The notes under the pieces are model-generated. The model had not been told where the DNA came from. It searched no databases and saw nothing but the letters and a program-made list of their open reading frames with translations. The position numbers were made by a program, and so were the translations under genes. From NCBI RefSeq assembly GCF_026250525.1, contig NZ_CP111058.1, positions 88,553 through 152,552 of the forward strand: DNA of 64,000 nt, given 5' to 3'. Shown here in pieces: positions 45,592-54,573 of the stretch (positions within the stretch are counted from its first letter, which is position 1; every line of letters starts with the position of its first letter). This stretch comes from Chondrinema litorale. Its GTDB lineage: Bacteria; Bacteroidota; Bacteroidia; Cytophagales; Flammeovirgaceae.

Positions 45592-45605
45592 TTGATTCAA
45601 ATCAA
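45592..45605. promoter_or_regulatory. FNR-type palindrome TTGATTCAAATCAA
   Basis: An exact match to TTGAT-N4-ATCAA. It overlaps the stop codon of the Crp/Fnr gene and lies just upstream of the DinB-like gene. That regulator's recognition helix has the E-x-x-S-R pattern that reads this sequence in FNR. Confidence 0.55.
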
Positions 45606-46174
45606 GAATTGAGTTTACGGCTCAACGTTTCGGGAGTCATTCCCAGATAAGAAGCAATGTACTTAAATGGAATATTCTGAAATACATGAGGGCTCCTTTC
45701 TAATAATCTATTAATTCTTTCTTCTGGATTACCGTTTAGCATTTCGGCTTCTCGTTCAATTCTACCAATTAAAGCCTGTTCCAATAAAATTCGCCAGCAT
45801 TTTTCCAGATCGTAATTTGCATTTAGCAGCTCAAAAAACTTCTCTCGACTTATTCTGGTGAGCGTAGTTTTTCTAAGTGCCTGTATACAAAAAGTAGAAG
45901 GCAGATTCTTAATAAATGAAGGGAAAGAACTGATCAACTCTCCGGGATGGCCGAAACCCACACAAATCTCTTTGGCCTCATCAGGATAAAAAATGCGTAT
46001 TGAACCACTTTTAATAAAGTACAAATACGATTCTTTTTGCCCTTTTTTCACAAGAAATTCATATGAGTTAAGCTTCTTTTCTTGCTGCCAGTTTTCGTCA
46101 AGTTGTTGTATTAAATCTTCACTTAAAGGTGAGAGTGCATGCAGTAATCTGGCTGGAGAAAGTTCATCTTCCAT
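45602..46174 (-). CDS. Crp/Fnr-family transcriptional regulator
   Basis: A 190-residue protein with a cyclic-nucleotide-binding-type beta-barrel at about 20-115 (FLVKKGQKESYLYFIKSGSI, GFGHPGELISSF), a long dimer helix, and a C-terminal helix-turn-helix (PFKYIASYLGMTPETLSRKL). It has no N-terminal Cys cluster, so it is not an oxygen-sensing FNR. The recognition helix keeps the Glu-Thr-Leu-Ser-Arg arrangement found in FNR. The protein ends directly after that helix, as in many short Bacteroidota members. It starts 6 bp after the DUF2231-cytochrome-LRR gene and so is probably part of the cytochrome operon. Confidence 0.9.
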   Translation of the reverse strand: MEDELSPARLLHALSPLSEDLIQQLDENWQQEKKLNSYEFLVKKGQKESYLYFIKSGSIRIFYPDEAKEICVGFGHPGELISSFPSFIKNLPSTFCIQALRKTTLTRISREKFFELLNANYDLEKCWRILLEQALIGRIEREAEMLNGNPEERINRLLERSPHVFQNIPFKYIASYLGMTPETLSRKLNS

Positions 46175-46180
46175 AGGCTT

Positions 46181-47581
46181 TTAGCTCTTTTGCGCATCTG
46201 TGTCAATTGTACCTTTTATCACAGTTAAGTTAGGCAATTTTGTCTTCAATTGCTCAATTGCTTCATCACTCACAGATGTTTGCCAAAGATATAATTTTTT
46301 TAGTTTGCTTAGTTGTTCTAGATGCTTTAAGCCATTGTCTGTCACTTGTGTTCCATATAGATTTAAGTATTCTAAATACTGTAAATTTCCAAGGTGTTTA
46401 AGTCCATCATCAGTTATAGAATTCTTTTCAATTCTCAATCGCATTAAGTTTGGCAGTTGTGCAACTACTTCCAGTGCATCATCTGTAATTCCTGTTTCTG
46501 ATAAATTGAGCCATAATACTTGCTCTTTAATCTGTAAAAGCTCATTTATCTCTAATTTTCCAGCATATCCTCTTACATCTACAAATGGCACATCTTCGGC
46601 AATTTGCGCTACATAAAAGCCTTTGTTACTTACTTGGTTAATAGTTTCATCAGATGCTTTGGCAACATTCGTCGCAGGCAAAACAGTAGCACCTTGCTCT
46701 GGCTCAACACCTACTTCAATGGCTATTAGTTTGCGTTGTTCTTCTGTTAGATCAACTTCCGAAATAAACTTTTCATTCTCAGCTCCATTTTCAATCCACC
46801 ACTTAATAATTTCAACCTGATCTTCGCTTAGGGGAGTTTTACCTTCCGGAGGCATAAAGTCATCATCAGAATGGCTAAGGGTAATTCTGTGATACAATTC
46901 ACTCTTAATTGGGTCACCAGAAACGATTGTATTTCCTTCTTTACCACCTTTCATCATACCATCAAAAGAAGTGAGTAATAAATCACCCTTCATTTTATCT
47001 TCGTTATGGCAGCTTGTACATCGCATTTTCATCATAGGCAAAATCACATCATTAAAAACCAGTGCAGAGTCTAAGTTTTTAATCTCTCTTCTCTCATACA
47101 CTTCCTGAACTTCTATACCCGCGATCTTTTTAACAGGGTCTGGTAAATGTTGCGTGAGGTAAGTAGAACCATGTGTTAGGTTCCCCCCTAAATGCCCAGT
47201 AACTCCAATTAAAGCCATTGTGGTAACCAATATACCAAGGTAAGCTTTGGGAGGAAGTTCCAGTAAATTAGTTTTGATGAGATAGGCTGTTGCCGCAGCT
47301 ATGGTGAGCAAAATTCCCATCCACTGGTGTAAGTTGAGCGTTTCCATATTGTAGCCTCCATCTGTAGAAAGCATAAAGCCAAACATACAAGCCACAAAAG
47401 CACTGATGGCTCCAAGTAAAAGTGTAAAAGGAATGGCATCTTGCAAAGCTTTATATTTAGGCTTTTTTGAAACCAACTCCATAATGCCAGCAAGCAACAA
47501 AAAGCCAATAGGTAGGTGCACTACCAAAGGATGAAATCGCCCGAAAAACAGAACAATATCTGTAAAAATGTATAATAGCAT
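46181..47581 (-). CDS. DUF2231 membrane protein fused to a c-type cytochrome domain and leucine-rich repeats
   Basis: A 466-residue protein. About 1-150 is a membrane part with four or so helices (FHPLVVHLPIGFLLLAGIME, IPFTLLLGAISAFVACMFG), DUF2231-like. Then comes a planctomycete-type cytochrome c domain with the haem motif CTSCH (about 195) and DDDFMPPEGKTPLSEDQVEI (distal Met in MPP). The C-terminal third has leucine-rich repeats of the form LPNLMRLRIEKNSITDDGLK and LQYLEYLNLYGTQVTDNGLK. It probably anchors electron transfer and protein contact at the inner membrane. It is followed after 6 bp by the Crp/Fnr gene. Confidence 0.9.
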   Translation of the reverse strand: MLLYIFTDIVLFFGRFHPLVVHLPIGFLLLAGIMELVSKKPKYKALQDAIPFTLLLGAISAFVACMFGFMLSTDGGYNMETLNLHQWMGILLTIAAATAYLIKTNLLELPPKAYLGILVTTMALIGVTGHLGGNLTHGSTYLTQHLPDPVKKIAGIEVQEVYERREIKNLDSALVFNDVILPMMKMRCTSCHNEDKMKGDLLLTSFDGMMKGGKEGNTIVSGDPIKSELYHRITLSHSDDDFMPPEGKTPLSEDQVEIIKWWIENGAENEKFISEVDLTEEQRKLIAIEVGVEPEQGATVLPATNVAKASDETINQVSNKGFYVAQIAEDVPFVDVRGYAGKLEINELLQIKEQVLWLNLSETGITDDALEVVAQLPNLMRLRIEKNSITDDGLKHLGNLQYLEYLNLYGTQVTDNGLKHLEQLSKLKKLYLWQTSVSDEAIEQLKTKLPNLTVIKGTIDTDAQKS

Positions 47582-47624
47582 ACTCTTAAATTAGAAATTT
47601 ATACAAGCCAGAATCTAAGTTTCC

Positions 47625-48677
47625 TCAAACTTTTTCGAGTTTTACAGGATAGGTCTTGCCTGAATTCCATTGCGGAATATACAGATTTCCTTCATCATCC
47701 ACACAGACATCATGCGGATTCATAAACCAAGTTCCTTCTGTTTTCAATTCATTTAGAGTACTTCCAGAATAGGAAGGAGAAATGCCGCCCGGAGCAGAAA
47801 CTACTTTGTAATCTTTGTCCATAATGAGCACAAAGCCATCGTAATAATCCCACGATTTATTCACAATAACAGCAAAATATAAGTAATCTCCGGCTATAAC
47901 AGGGCGGCAAATCCATGCGCCGGGGGTTTTGATTGTTTCGATGTATTTTCCATCAAGCGTGTATCTTTTAAACTCCTGCATTTGGCGAGATGTAACCAAC
48001 AAACAAGGCTCTCCCGAACGAGAATCAACACAGACACCGTGAGCATTTTTAACCTGATCTTCTCCATCTCCTTTGCCTGCAAAATGCCTAATGTATTCAC
48101 CTTTCGCATTGTATTGAATTACATAGTCGAGTCCGTAACCATCAGCGACATAAAAATCTCCGTTAGGTGCCACTGCAATTTCTGTTGGTTTGTACTGTCC
48201 CGGATAATCGTAAACACCAGTTTCACGAGGATAATCTAGTTTCATTAAAACCTTGCCATCCATCGTAGTTTTAAATATTTGATGCCTATCGGTATCGGTT
48301 ATAAAAAGAAATTCTTCATCATTTTCATTGGCAAGCGTCAAACCATGTGCTCCGGGAAAAGCATCTCCCCAAGTTGAAAGTACCTTGCCAGATTTATCGT
48401 AAATCAATACATTGTTCTTAGTCTCATTTGTAAGGAGAATAAGCCTTCCCTTAGCATCCTGAACCATTTCATGGCAGTCTTTTACAGGGATTTTTGATGG
48501 GTCTTGTGTTCCCCATTCTTTATCAATTTTGTATTGCATATTGCCATGCCCCAAAATTTTACTATCACTTTTTCTATTCTTTAAAATGTTGAAAGAATAG
48601 CTTGGTGATGCTAATAAACCTGCTCCGACTACGGCAGCTCCTTTTAGTACTTTTCTTCTGTTTGTTAGTATTTTCAT
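47625..48677 (-). CDS. NHL-repeat six-bladed beta-propeller protein with Tat-type signal
   Basis: A 350-residue protein. The N-terminus (NRRKVLKGAAVVGAGLLASP) has a twin-arginine-like motif. The body has NHL strands such as VLSTWGDAFPGAHGLTLANE, IAVAPNGDFYVADGYGLDYV, YIRHFAGKGDGEDQVKNAHG and MNPHDVCVDDEGNLYIPQWN, typical of peptidyl-alpha-hydroxyglycine lyase-like propellers. In gene sets with DUF1501 and DUF1553 proteins such propellers are common, role unknown. Gap to the DUF1501 gene is 32 bp. Confidence 0.88.
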   Translation of the reverse strand: MKILTNRRKVLKGAAVVGAGLLASPSYSFNILKNRKSDSKILGHGNMQYKIDKEWGTQDPSKIPVKDCHEMVQDAKGRLILLTNETKNNVLIYDKSGKVLSTWGDAFPGAHGLTLANENDEEFLFITDTDRHQIFKTTMDGKVLMKLDYPRETGVYDYPGQYKPTEIAVAPNGDFYVADGYGLDYVIQYNAKGEYIRHFAGKGDGEDQVKNAHGVCVDSRSGEPCLLVTSRQMQEFKRYTLDGKYIETIKTPGAWICRPVIAGDYLYFAVIVNKSWDYYDGFVLIMDKDYKVVSAPGGISPSYSGSTLNELKTEGTWFMNPHDVCVDDEGNLYIPQWNSGKTYPVKLEKV

Positions 48678-48709
48678 ATTTTTAAATTCAGTATTTGAAA
48701 TTTTGAATG

Positions 48710-50191
48710 TTAGGCAATTATGTCTTTTACTACTTCTCCGTGTACATCTGTTAATCGATACCTTCTCCCTTGATGCTTAAAGGTGAGTTTTTCATGATCT
48801 ACCCCAAGTAGATGCATTAAGGTCGCTTGAAAGTCATGTACATGCACAGGGCTTTCTGCGATGTTGTAACCAAACTCATCTGTAGAGCCATAGACTAAGC
48901 CAGCTTTTGTGCCGCCTCCGGCCATCCAAGCAGTAAAACATCTAGGGTGATGATCGCGACCATAATTAGTTTTGGTAAGCTTGCCTTGAGAGTAATTCGT
49001 ACGCCCAAATTCACCGCCCCAAATCACCAATGTATCGTCTAATAAACCTCTTTGCTTTAAGTCTTTTACCAGTGCAGCCGATGCCTGATCGGTACTTTTA
49101 GCCATGGCTTTAATGTCTTTTGGCAAATTACCATGCTGATCCCAACCTTGATGGTAGAGCTGAACAAACTTTACATCTTTCTCAATCAACCTTCTAGCAA
49201 GAAGGCAATTGGCCGCAAAAGAACCCGGTTTCCTCGAATCTTCTCCGTACATATCGTAGATGTAGTCAGGCTCATTGGAGATATCCATAGTTTCTGGAAC
49301 AGATGTTTGCATATGGTAAGCCATTTCGTATTGGGCAATGCGAGAATCTATTTCTGGGTCAAGAATTTTTTGATATTGTAAAGTGTGCAATTCCCCCAAA
49401 GCATCTAACATTCTTCTGCGACTGGTTTTGCTCATACCAGCAGGATCGTTGAGATATAAAACTGGGTCTTTACCAGATCGAAATTGCACTCCTTGATGCA
49501 AAGATGGAAGAAAACCATTACCCCAAAGTCGAGAATACAGAGGCTGACCACCTTCTAAACCTCTTGAAAGTAGCACACAAAATGATGGCAAGTTTTCATT
49601 ATCACTGCCCAAGCCGTAGCTAAGCCAAGAGCCAATACAAGGTCTGCCTGCTTGTTGCGAACCTGTTTGAAAAAAGGTAATTGCTGGGTCATGATTGATA
49701 GCTTCGGTATGCAATGAACGCACAAAGCAAAGATCATCCACCATTTCACTGGTGTAAGGCATTAGTTCACTCATCCACATACCATTGCTGCCTTGTTGCT
49801 TAAAAGAAAACTGAGCACCTGCCATTGGGAAAGATTTCTGAAAGGCTGTCATCCCTGTTAATCTTTGTTCGCCACGAACTGATCCCGGTAACTCTTCGCC
49901 ATTTCGTTTTTGCAAGATAGGTTTGTAGTCGAATAAATCGAGTTGCGATGGTCCACCACTTTGGAAGAGATAAATCACTCGTTTTGCTTTTGGGGTGAAA
50001 TGTGGTTTGCCTAAAATACCCCCACCAGACAAACCAGTGTTTGAGCCAGTATTTTCTGCAAAACCGCCTAATGGTTTTAATAATGATGCGAGTGCAGCAC
50101 TACCAATCCCCAAACTGGTTTTAGACAGAAAATACCTGCGGTTCATTCTGGAAGCAACTTTCTTTTGCAGATTGTCTTGTTCAGATTTCAT
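48710..50191 (-). CDS. DUF1501-family exported protein (sulfatase-like fold)
   Basis: A 493-residue protein with a Tat-like start (RMNRRYFLSKTSLGIGSAAL). Blocks of the DUF1501 family are visible: KRVIYLFQSGGPSQLDLFDY, MWMSELMPYTSEMVDDLCFV-RSLHTEAINHDPAITFFQTG, IGSWLSYGLGSDNENLPSFC, GWDQHGNLPKDIKAMAK and TLVIWGGEFGRTNYSQGK-x5-GRDHHP. The last resembles metal-binding segments of the alkaline phosphatase superfamily. DUF1501 proteins nearly always pair with DUF1549/DUF1553 cytochrome proteins, here 15 bp upstream. Function is not established. Confidence 0.93.
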   Translation of the reverse strand: MKSEQDNLQKKVASRMNRRYFLSKTSLGIGSAALASLLKPLGGFAENTGSNTGLSGGGILGKPHFTPKAKRVIYLFQSGGPSQLDLFDYKPILQKRNGEELPGSVRGEQRLTGMTAFQKSFPMAGAQFSFKQQGSNGMWMSELMPYTSEMVDDLCFVRSLHTEAINHDPAITFFQTGSQQAGRPCIGSWLSYGLGSDNENLPSFCVLLSRGLEGGQPLYSRLWGNGFLPSLHQGVQFRSGKDPVLYLNDPAGMSKTSRRRMLDALGELHTLQYQKILDPEIDSRIAQYEMAYHMQTSVPETMDISNEPDYIYDMYGEDSRKPGSFAANCLLARRLIEKDVKFVQLYHQGWDQHGNLPKDIKAMAKSTDQASAALVKDLKQRGLLDDTLVIWGGEFGRTNYSQGKLTKTNYGRDHHPRCFTAWMAGGGTKAGLVYGSTDEFGYNIAESPVHVHDFQATLMHLLGVDHEKLTFKHQGRRYRLTDVHGEVVKDIIA

Positions 50192-50206
50192 ATTTATTGA
50201 GTTTCT

Positions 50207-53200
50207 TTAGCGCTTAAATACTGTTTCGTCGAAATTCATGAGCGTGCTTGCCACCATAGTAAGTGCTGCTAGCTCGTTAGTATCTAGTGATTTATCTCTT
50301 GCTTTTTCTCCAGTTGCCAGTAATTCATTGGCATTGCTTTCTCCGCTTTTAAAAGCTTCAAGTTCTGCTTCGTATAACCTGGCTAAAATGCTCATTTCAT
50401 CAGAACCGGCTTTTCTGCCAGTAAGTAATCGAAAACCGAGTTGAATCTGGTTTTCAATTTTTTCATCACTTTCTTTCATCATTCTTTCGGCAATTATTCG
50501 GCTGGCTTCTACAAACTGAGGGTCGTTGAGTAACACCAAAGATTGCAGTGGAGTACTGGTTTTTTGCCTTTTTACGGTACAGAAATTCCTTTCGGCAGCA
50601 TCAAAACTGATCATAGATGGGGGAGGAGTTGTTCGCTTCCAAATGGTGTACATACTTCTTCTGTACAATTTACTTCCATGATCGGGAATGTATACTGTGG
50701 CATTTCTTGTGGCTAATTGTTTCCATAAACCTGCCGGTTGATAAGGTTTTACTGATGGTCCTCCTATGGTGTCATTCAATAATCCACTTGCTTTTAAGGC
50801 ATTGTCTCTTACCATTTCGGCAGACATTCTGTAAGCCGGTGCTCTAGCTAGTAAAAGGTTATCTGGATCTTTTTCTCTTAACTCTTTTGTGGTGAAAGAT
50901 GATTGCTGATAAGTAGCCGACATCACCATCAATTTGAGCATAGCTTTTAAATCCCAGCCTGATTCTCTAAAAGTTACAGCCATCCAGTCGAGCAGTTCTG
51001 GGTATTTTGGCAAATCTCCCTGGTTGCCAAAATCGTCTGAGGTAGGCACCAAACCTTTGCCGAAAATCATTTGCCAGTAGCGGTTAATTAAAACTCTGGC
51101 AGGCAATGGGTTTTCTGGGTTAAAAGTCCATTTTACTAAACCTAATCTGTTTTTAGGCAGGTTTTCAGGATAATTTAATACATAAGAAGGCGTGCCGGGT
51201 TGCACTTCTGTAGTTGGAGAATCATAAGCACCACGATCGAGTATATACGTTTTTCTAGGTTTAGGCAGGTCGCGCATAATCATCACTTCCTGCTGATCGG
51301 TAGAAATTCTGGTTTGCTCTGCCCTTAATACTTTTAAATCTTTTAAGTTGTTTTGATATGATTTATCGAAATGTTGTAAGTAGTAAGCATACAGCTTGTC
51401 TTTATCTGATGTATTTAAGGTTTCTTTTGTAAGGATTGATTTTAAAGGGTCTTTTGTGTCTTCAACTCCAGTGAATAATTTTTCAATTTCTAATAAAGTA
51501 AGCTCTCTCGCAAATACATGGCATTCATCTGCAACTACATCAGACAGGGTTTCTTCGGCTTGTCTGCCAATGCTGAGGCTGCCCATTCCACCCCAATTTT
51601 CTTTTTTCTTTCCATAATGTAGAATGCTACTTTCAAGATTGTCTACCATCACTTTTGTAGGAAGTGTTTTGCCATTATGATAAAGCTTAAATCCTTCTGC
51701 TCTACCAGAACCATCCCATGTCATGGCGAGTTGGTACCACTCATTGGGTTTTAAAGAATCTGTGGTTTCTACTGCAATACTATTTGCCGGAAATGTATGA
51801 TTGATGCTAGCTGTGAGTATACCGTTTTTCTTCAGCAATAAATCGAAACCGCGATTGCCATTCATCAAACCACCAGAGCGAGTGATAATTGGCCCATGTA
51901 CACCTTCTTTTAAGATTTTAACCCATAAAGAAATTGAGAAAGGCTCATTCTTCTCAAAAAATCCAATTCTTCTTCCAAAATCAATGTGGCTGTCTCCTTT
52001 TAACTCTAGCCCTTTTCCAGATTTACCTTCGGTTTGAATGGGTAAATCTTCTATTGCACCGGCTAATTTTGCAGGTTCTTTTTTATCAGCTTTGTTTAGT
52101 AACATTCTGTTTTCTTCTCCCGATGTTTCATCAAAAGAATAAGATCCAATTTCGTCCTCCCACTTAATTTTATACATGTTTTGTTTGGCACTGGAAAGCC
52201 ATTTTTCAAAACCATCTAGATAGCTAATTTTTGATGGATTGAGTTCTTGCTCAAGTGTGGCAATATGTGCTTTTATTGCTGCTAAAGAATCTTCTGCTTG
52301 TGGACTGTTCAGAATCAAGGTTGGACTGGCTTCTCCAGTATAAGGAATTTGCCCACTCTCATTCACACTATTAAAAAAGCCGAAAAGTTTGAAGTACTCT
52401 TCCTGAGAAACTGGATCGTATTTATGGTCGTGGCAGCGGGCACATTCAATGGTTAAACCTAAAAATGCTTTGCCGAAAGTCTGGGTTCTATCTGCAACAT
52501 ATTCTACCCGATATTCTTCAGAAACGATTCCACCTTCTTGACTTTGCATGTGGTTCCTGTTAAAGCCCGTAGCCAGCAATTGCTCTTTATTCGGGTTCGG
52601 TAGTAAATCTCCTGCCAGTTGCCAAGTGATAAAAGTATCCATTGGCAGATTTTGATTGAACTTTTCAATAACCCAATCTCGCCAAGGCCACATATTCCGC
52701 ATACCATCATCTTGATAACCATGAGAATCTGCATATCGGGCAATATCGAGCCATTCTGTAGCTAATCTTTCTCCATAGTGGGGAGATGCGAGAAAGTGAT
52801 CTACCATTTTCTCATAAGCATTGTCAGATTTATCTTCTAAAAAAGAATCGATTTCTTCTAATGTTGGGGGCAATCCGGTAAGGTCAAAAGCGACTCTGCG
52901 GATGAGTGTTTCTTTACTGGCTTTTGGTGCATGAGCAATGTTTTCTTTTTCGAGATTTGCGAGAATAAAATTGTCGATCTCGTTTTGTGCCCATTCTTTT
53001 TCTTGTACCTCAGGTAGTTTGTCCTTTTCTGGTGGAATAAAAGACCAGTGCGGTTTGTACTCTGCACCTTGTTCGATCCAGCGGGTAATTAATGCCTTTT
53101 CGTATTCGTCTAGTTTCAAATTAGATTCTGGTGGAGGCATCATCAATTCAGCATCATCCGTAAAAATTCTATTAAAAACTTCACTCTTATGTGGCTTTCC

Positions 53201-53512
53201 TTTTACGATGGCATAGTGATCTTTATCATCTCCCATTGCCATCCTGGCTCCTTCTTCGGTATCTAATCTCAGATCTGCTTTTCGAGAGTTTTTATCTGGT
53301 CCGTGGCAGGCAAAGCATCGATCAGATAAGAGTGGTTTTACGTGGAGGTTATAATCTATTTTTTCAGGTAGGCGGCTGGTAATTTCAGGAGAGAACTCAA
53401 CCTCACCTTTTTGGCAACTTTCAGAAATAATTGCCAACAATATCATTCCAATATATAAAATACTACTTCCCCAAATTAGACTCCTTTGAGGGAAAAAGCC
53501 TTTCATTTTCAT
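50207..53512 (-). CDS. DUF1549/DUF1553 planctomycete-type cytochrome c protein with LamG domain
   Basis: An 1101-residue exported protein with signal (GSSILYIGMILLAIISESCQ; Cys29 may be lipidated). A PSCyt1 cytochrome domain at about 50-150 holds the haem motif CFACH and MMPPPESNLKLDEYEKALI. DUF1549 at about 180-390 has a second CxxCH (IECARCHDHKYDPVSQEEYF). A LamG/concanavalin-like domain covers about 510-665, then DUF1553 at about 780-1060 (VLINRYWQMIFGKGLVPTSD, RRSMYTIWKRTTPPPSM, TPLQSLVLLNDPQFVEASR). This is the lead gene of the minus-strand operon. The family is most common in Planctomycetes and Verrucomicrobia and occurs in Bacteroidota. Confidence 0.94.
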   Translation of the reverse strand: MKMKGFFPQRSLIWGSSILYIGMILLAIISESCQKGEVEFSPEITSRLPEKIDYNLHVKPLLSDRCFACHGPDKNSRKADLRLDTEEGARMAMGDDKDHYAIVKGKPHKSEVFNRIFTDDAELMMPPPESNLKLDEYEKALITRWIEQGAEYKPHWSFIPPEKDKLPEVQEKEWAQNEIDNFILANLEKENIAHAPKASKETLIRRVAFDLTGLPPTLEEIDSFLEDKSDNAYEKMVDHFLASPHYGERLATEWLDIARYADSHGYQDDGMRNMWPWRDWVIEKFNQNLPMDTFITWQLAGDLLPNPNKEQLLATGFNRNHMQSQEGGIVSEEYRVEYVADRTQTFGKAFLGLTIECARCHDHKYDPVSQEEYFKLFGFFNSVNESGQIPYTGEASPTLILNSPQAEDSLAAIKAHIATLEQELNPSKISYLDGFEKWLSSAKQNMYKIKWEDEIGSYSFDETSGEENRMLLNKADKKEPAKLAGAIEDLPIQTEGKSGKGLELKGDSHIDFGRRIGFFEKNEPFSISLWVKILKEGVHGPIITRSGGLMNGNRGFDLLLKKNGILTASINHTFPANSIAVETTDSLKPNEWYQLAMTWDGSGRAEGFKLYHNGKTLPTKVMVDNLESSILHYGKKKENWGGMGSLSIGRQAEETLSDVVADECHVFARELTLLEIEKLFTGVEDTKDPLKSILTKETLNTSDKDKLYAYYLQHFDKSYQNNLKDLKVLRAEQTRISTDQQEVMIMRDLPKPRKTYILDRGAYDSPTTEVQPGTPSYVLNYPENLPKNRLGLVKWTFNPENPLPARVLINRYWQMIFGKGLVPTSDDFGNQGDLPKYPELLDWMAVTFRESGWDLKAMLKLMVMSATYQQSSFTTKELREKDPDNLLLARAPAYRMSAEMVRDNALKASGLLNDTIGGPSVKPYQPAGLWKQLATRNATVYIPDHGSKLYRRSMYTIWKRTTPPPSMISFDAAERNFCTVKRQKTSTPLQSLVLLNDPQFVEASRIIAERMMKESDEKIENQIQLGFRLLTGRKAGSDEMSILARLYEAELEAFKSGESNANELLATGEKARDKSLDTNELAALTMVASTLMNFDETVFKR

Positions 53513-53710
53513 TACTTAGTTATGTTAGTTAATGTACGTATCTACTAAAGTTAATGAAAAAAATCCGTCATTTGCACGCTGTTATGCTTGAAGCTGTTTT
53601 TTTAACTTGCTAGTATGGATTTATGCCTGTTTATTAAGTAATTCAGGATAGTACCCGATACCTTTTAGTAGAGCAAATTGTAAATTGCCAGATCATTAAA
53701 ATATAAGCTA

Positions 53711-54571
53711 ATGAGAAAGATACTGTCTGTAATTCTGGTTTTAGCTTGGGGTTTAAGTGCCTGCGCGCAGCAGCAGGATATAAAACTGATTGTTCGTGGT
53801 GATGATATGGGCTTTTCGCATGCAGCTAATCACGCAATTGTAGATTGCTGGAAAAATGGAATAATGACTACGGTTGAAATTATGGTAGCAGTACCTTGGT
53901 TTCCAGAAGCAGTAAAACTTTGCAACGAAAATCCAGATTTAGATGTGGGGATACATATTGCTTTAACTAGTGAATGGTCTAATGTAAAATGGAGACCACT
54001 AACAGGAAAATCTTCTATTACAGATGAAGATGGCTATTTTTTCCCGATGATCTGGCCTAACAAAAATTATGGTGAAGATCAGGCGATAAAAGGTACAGAT
54101 TGGAAAATTGAAGATATTGAAAAGGAATTGCGCGCTCAAATTGAGACTGCTATGCGACACATTCCAAGAATCTCTCATTTTACTGCACACATGGGTTGTA
54201 CCGGTATGGATGAAGAGGTAAAGGCTTTAAGTAAAAAACTTGCTGATGAATATGGTATAGCTATCTTTCCTGAGGATATGGGCGTAAAGCGTGCGAGTTA
54301 CCAAGGCGAAAAAGCTACGGCTGAGCAAAAAATTGAGAGTTTTATTGCCATGTTGAATGGTCTGGAAGCGGGAAATACTTACTTGTTTGTAGACCATCCG
54401 GGATATGATGTGGAAGAATTAAGAGGTGTGAACCACATTGGTTATAACGATGTAGCAACCGATAGGGCAGGAGTAACCACCTGCTGGACGAGCGAGCAGG
54501 TGAAAAAAGTTATTGCAGAAAAAGGCATCAAACTAATTAGTTACGCCGACCTGAAAAAAGAAGTGAAGTAG
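53711..54571 (+). CDS. ChbG/YdjC-family carbohydrate deacetylase lipoprotein
   Basis: A 286-residue protein with a lipoprotein signal (LVLAWGLSACAQQ, Cys18). The YdjC fold is shown by IVRGDDMGFSHAANHAIVDC (metal Asp residues and His), VGIHIALTSEW and ISHFTAHMGCTGM with its His. Such enzymes remove acetyl groups from acetylated (often chito-) oligosaccharides. It is divergent from the cytochrome operon and its stop is 2 bp from the stop of the convergent sulfurtransferase. Confidence 0.88.
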   Translation: MRKILSVILVLAWGLSACAQQQDIKLIVRGDDMGFSHAANHAIVDCWKNGIMTTVEIMVAVPWFPEAVKLCNENPDLDVGIHIALTSEWSNVKWRPLTGKSSITDEDGYFFPMIWPNKNYGEDQAIKGTDWKIEDIEKELRAQIETAMRHIPRISHFTAHMGCTGMDEEVKALSKKLADEYGIAIFPEDMGVKRASYQGEKATAEQKIESFIAMLNGLEAGNTYLFVDHPGYDVEELRGVNHIGYNDVATDRAGVTTCWTSEQVKKVIAEKGIKLISYADLKKEVK

Positions 54572-54573
54572 TT

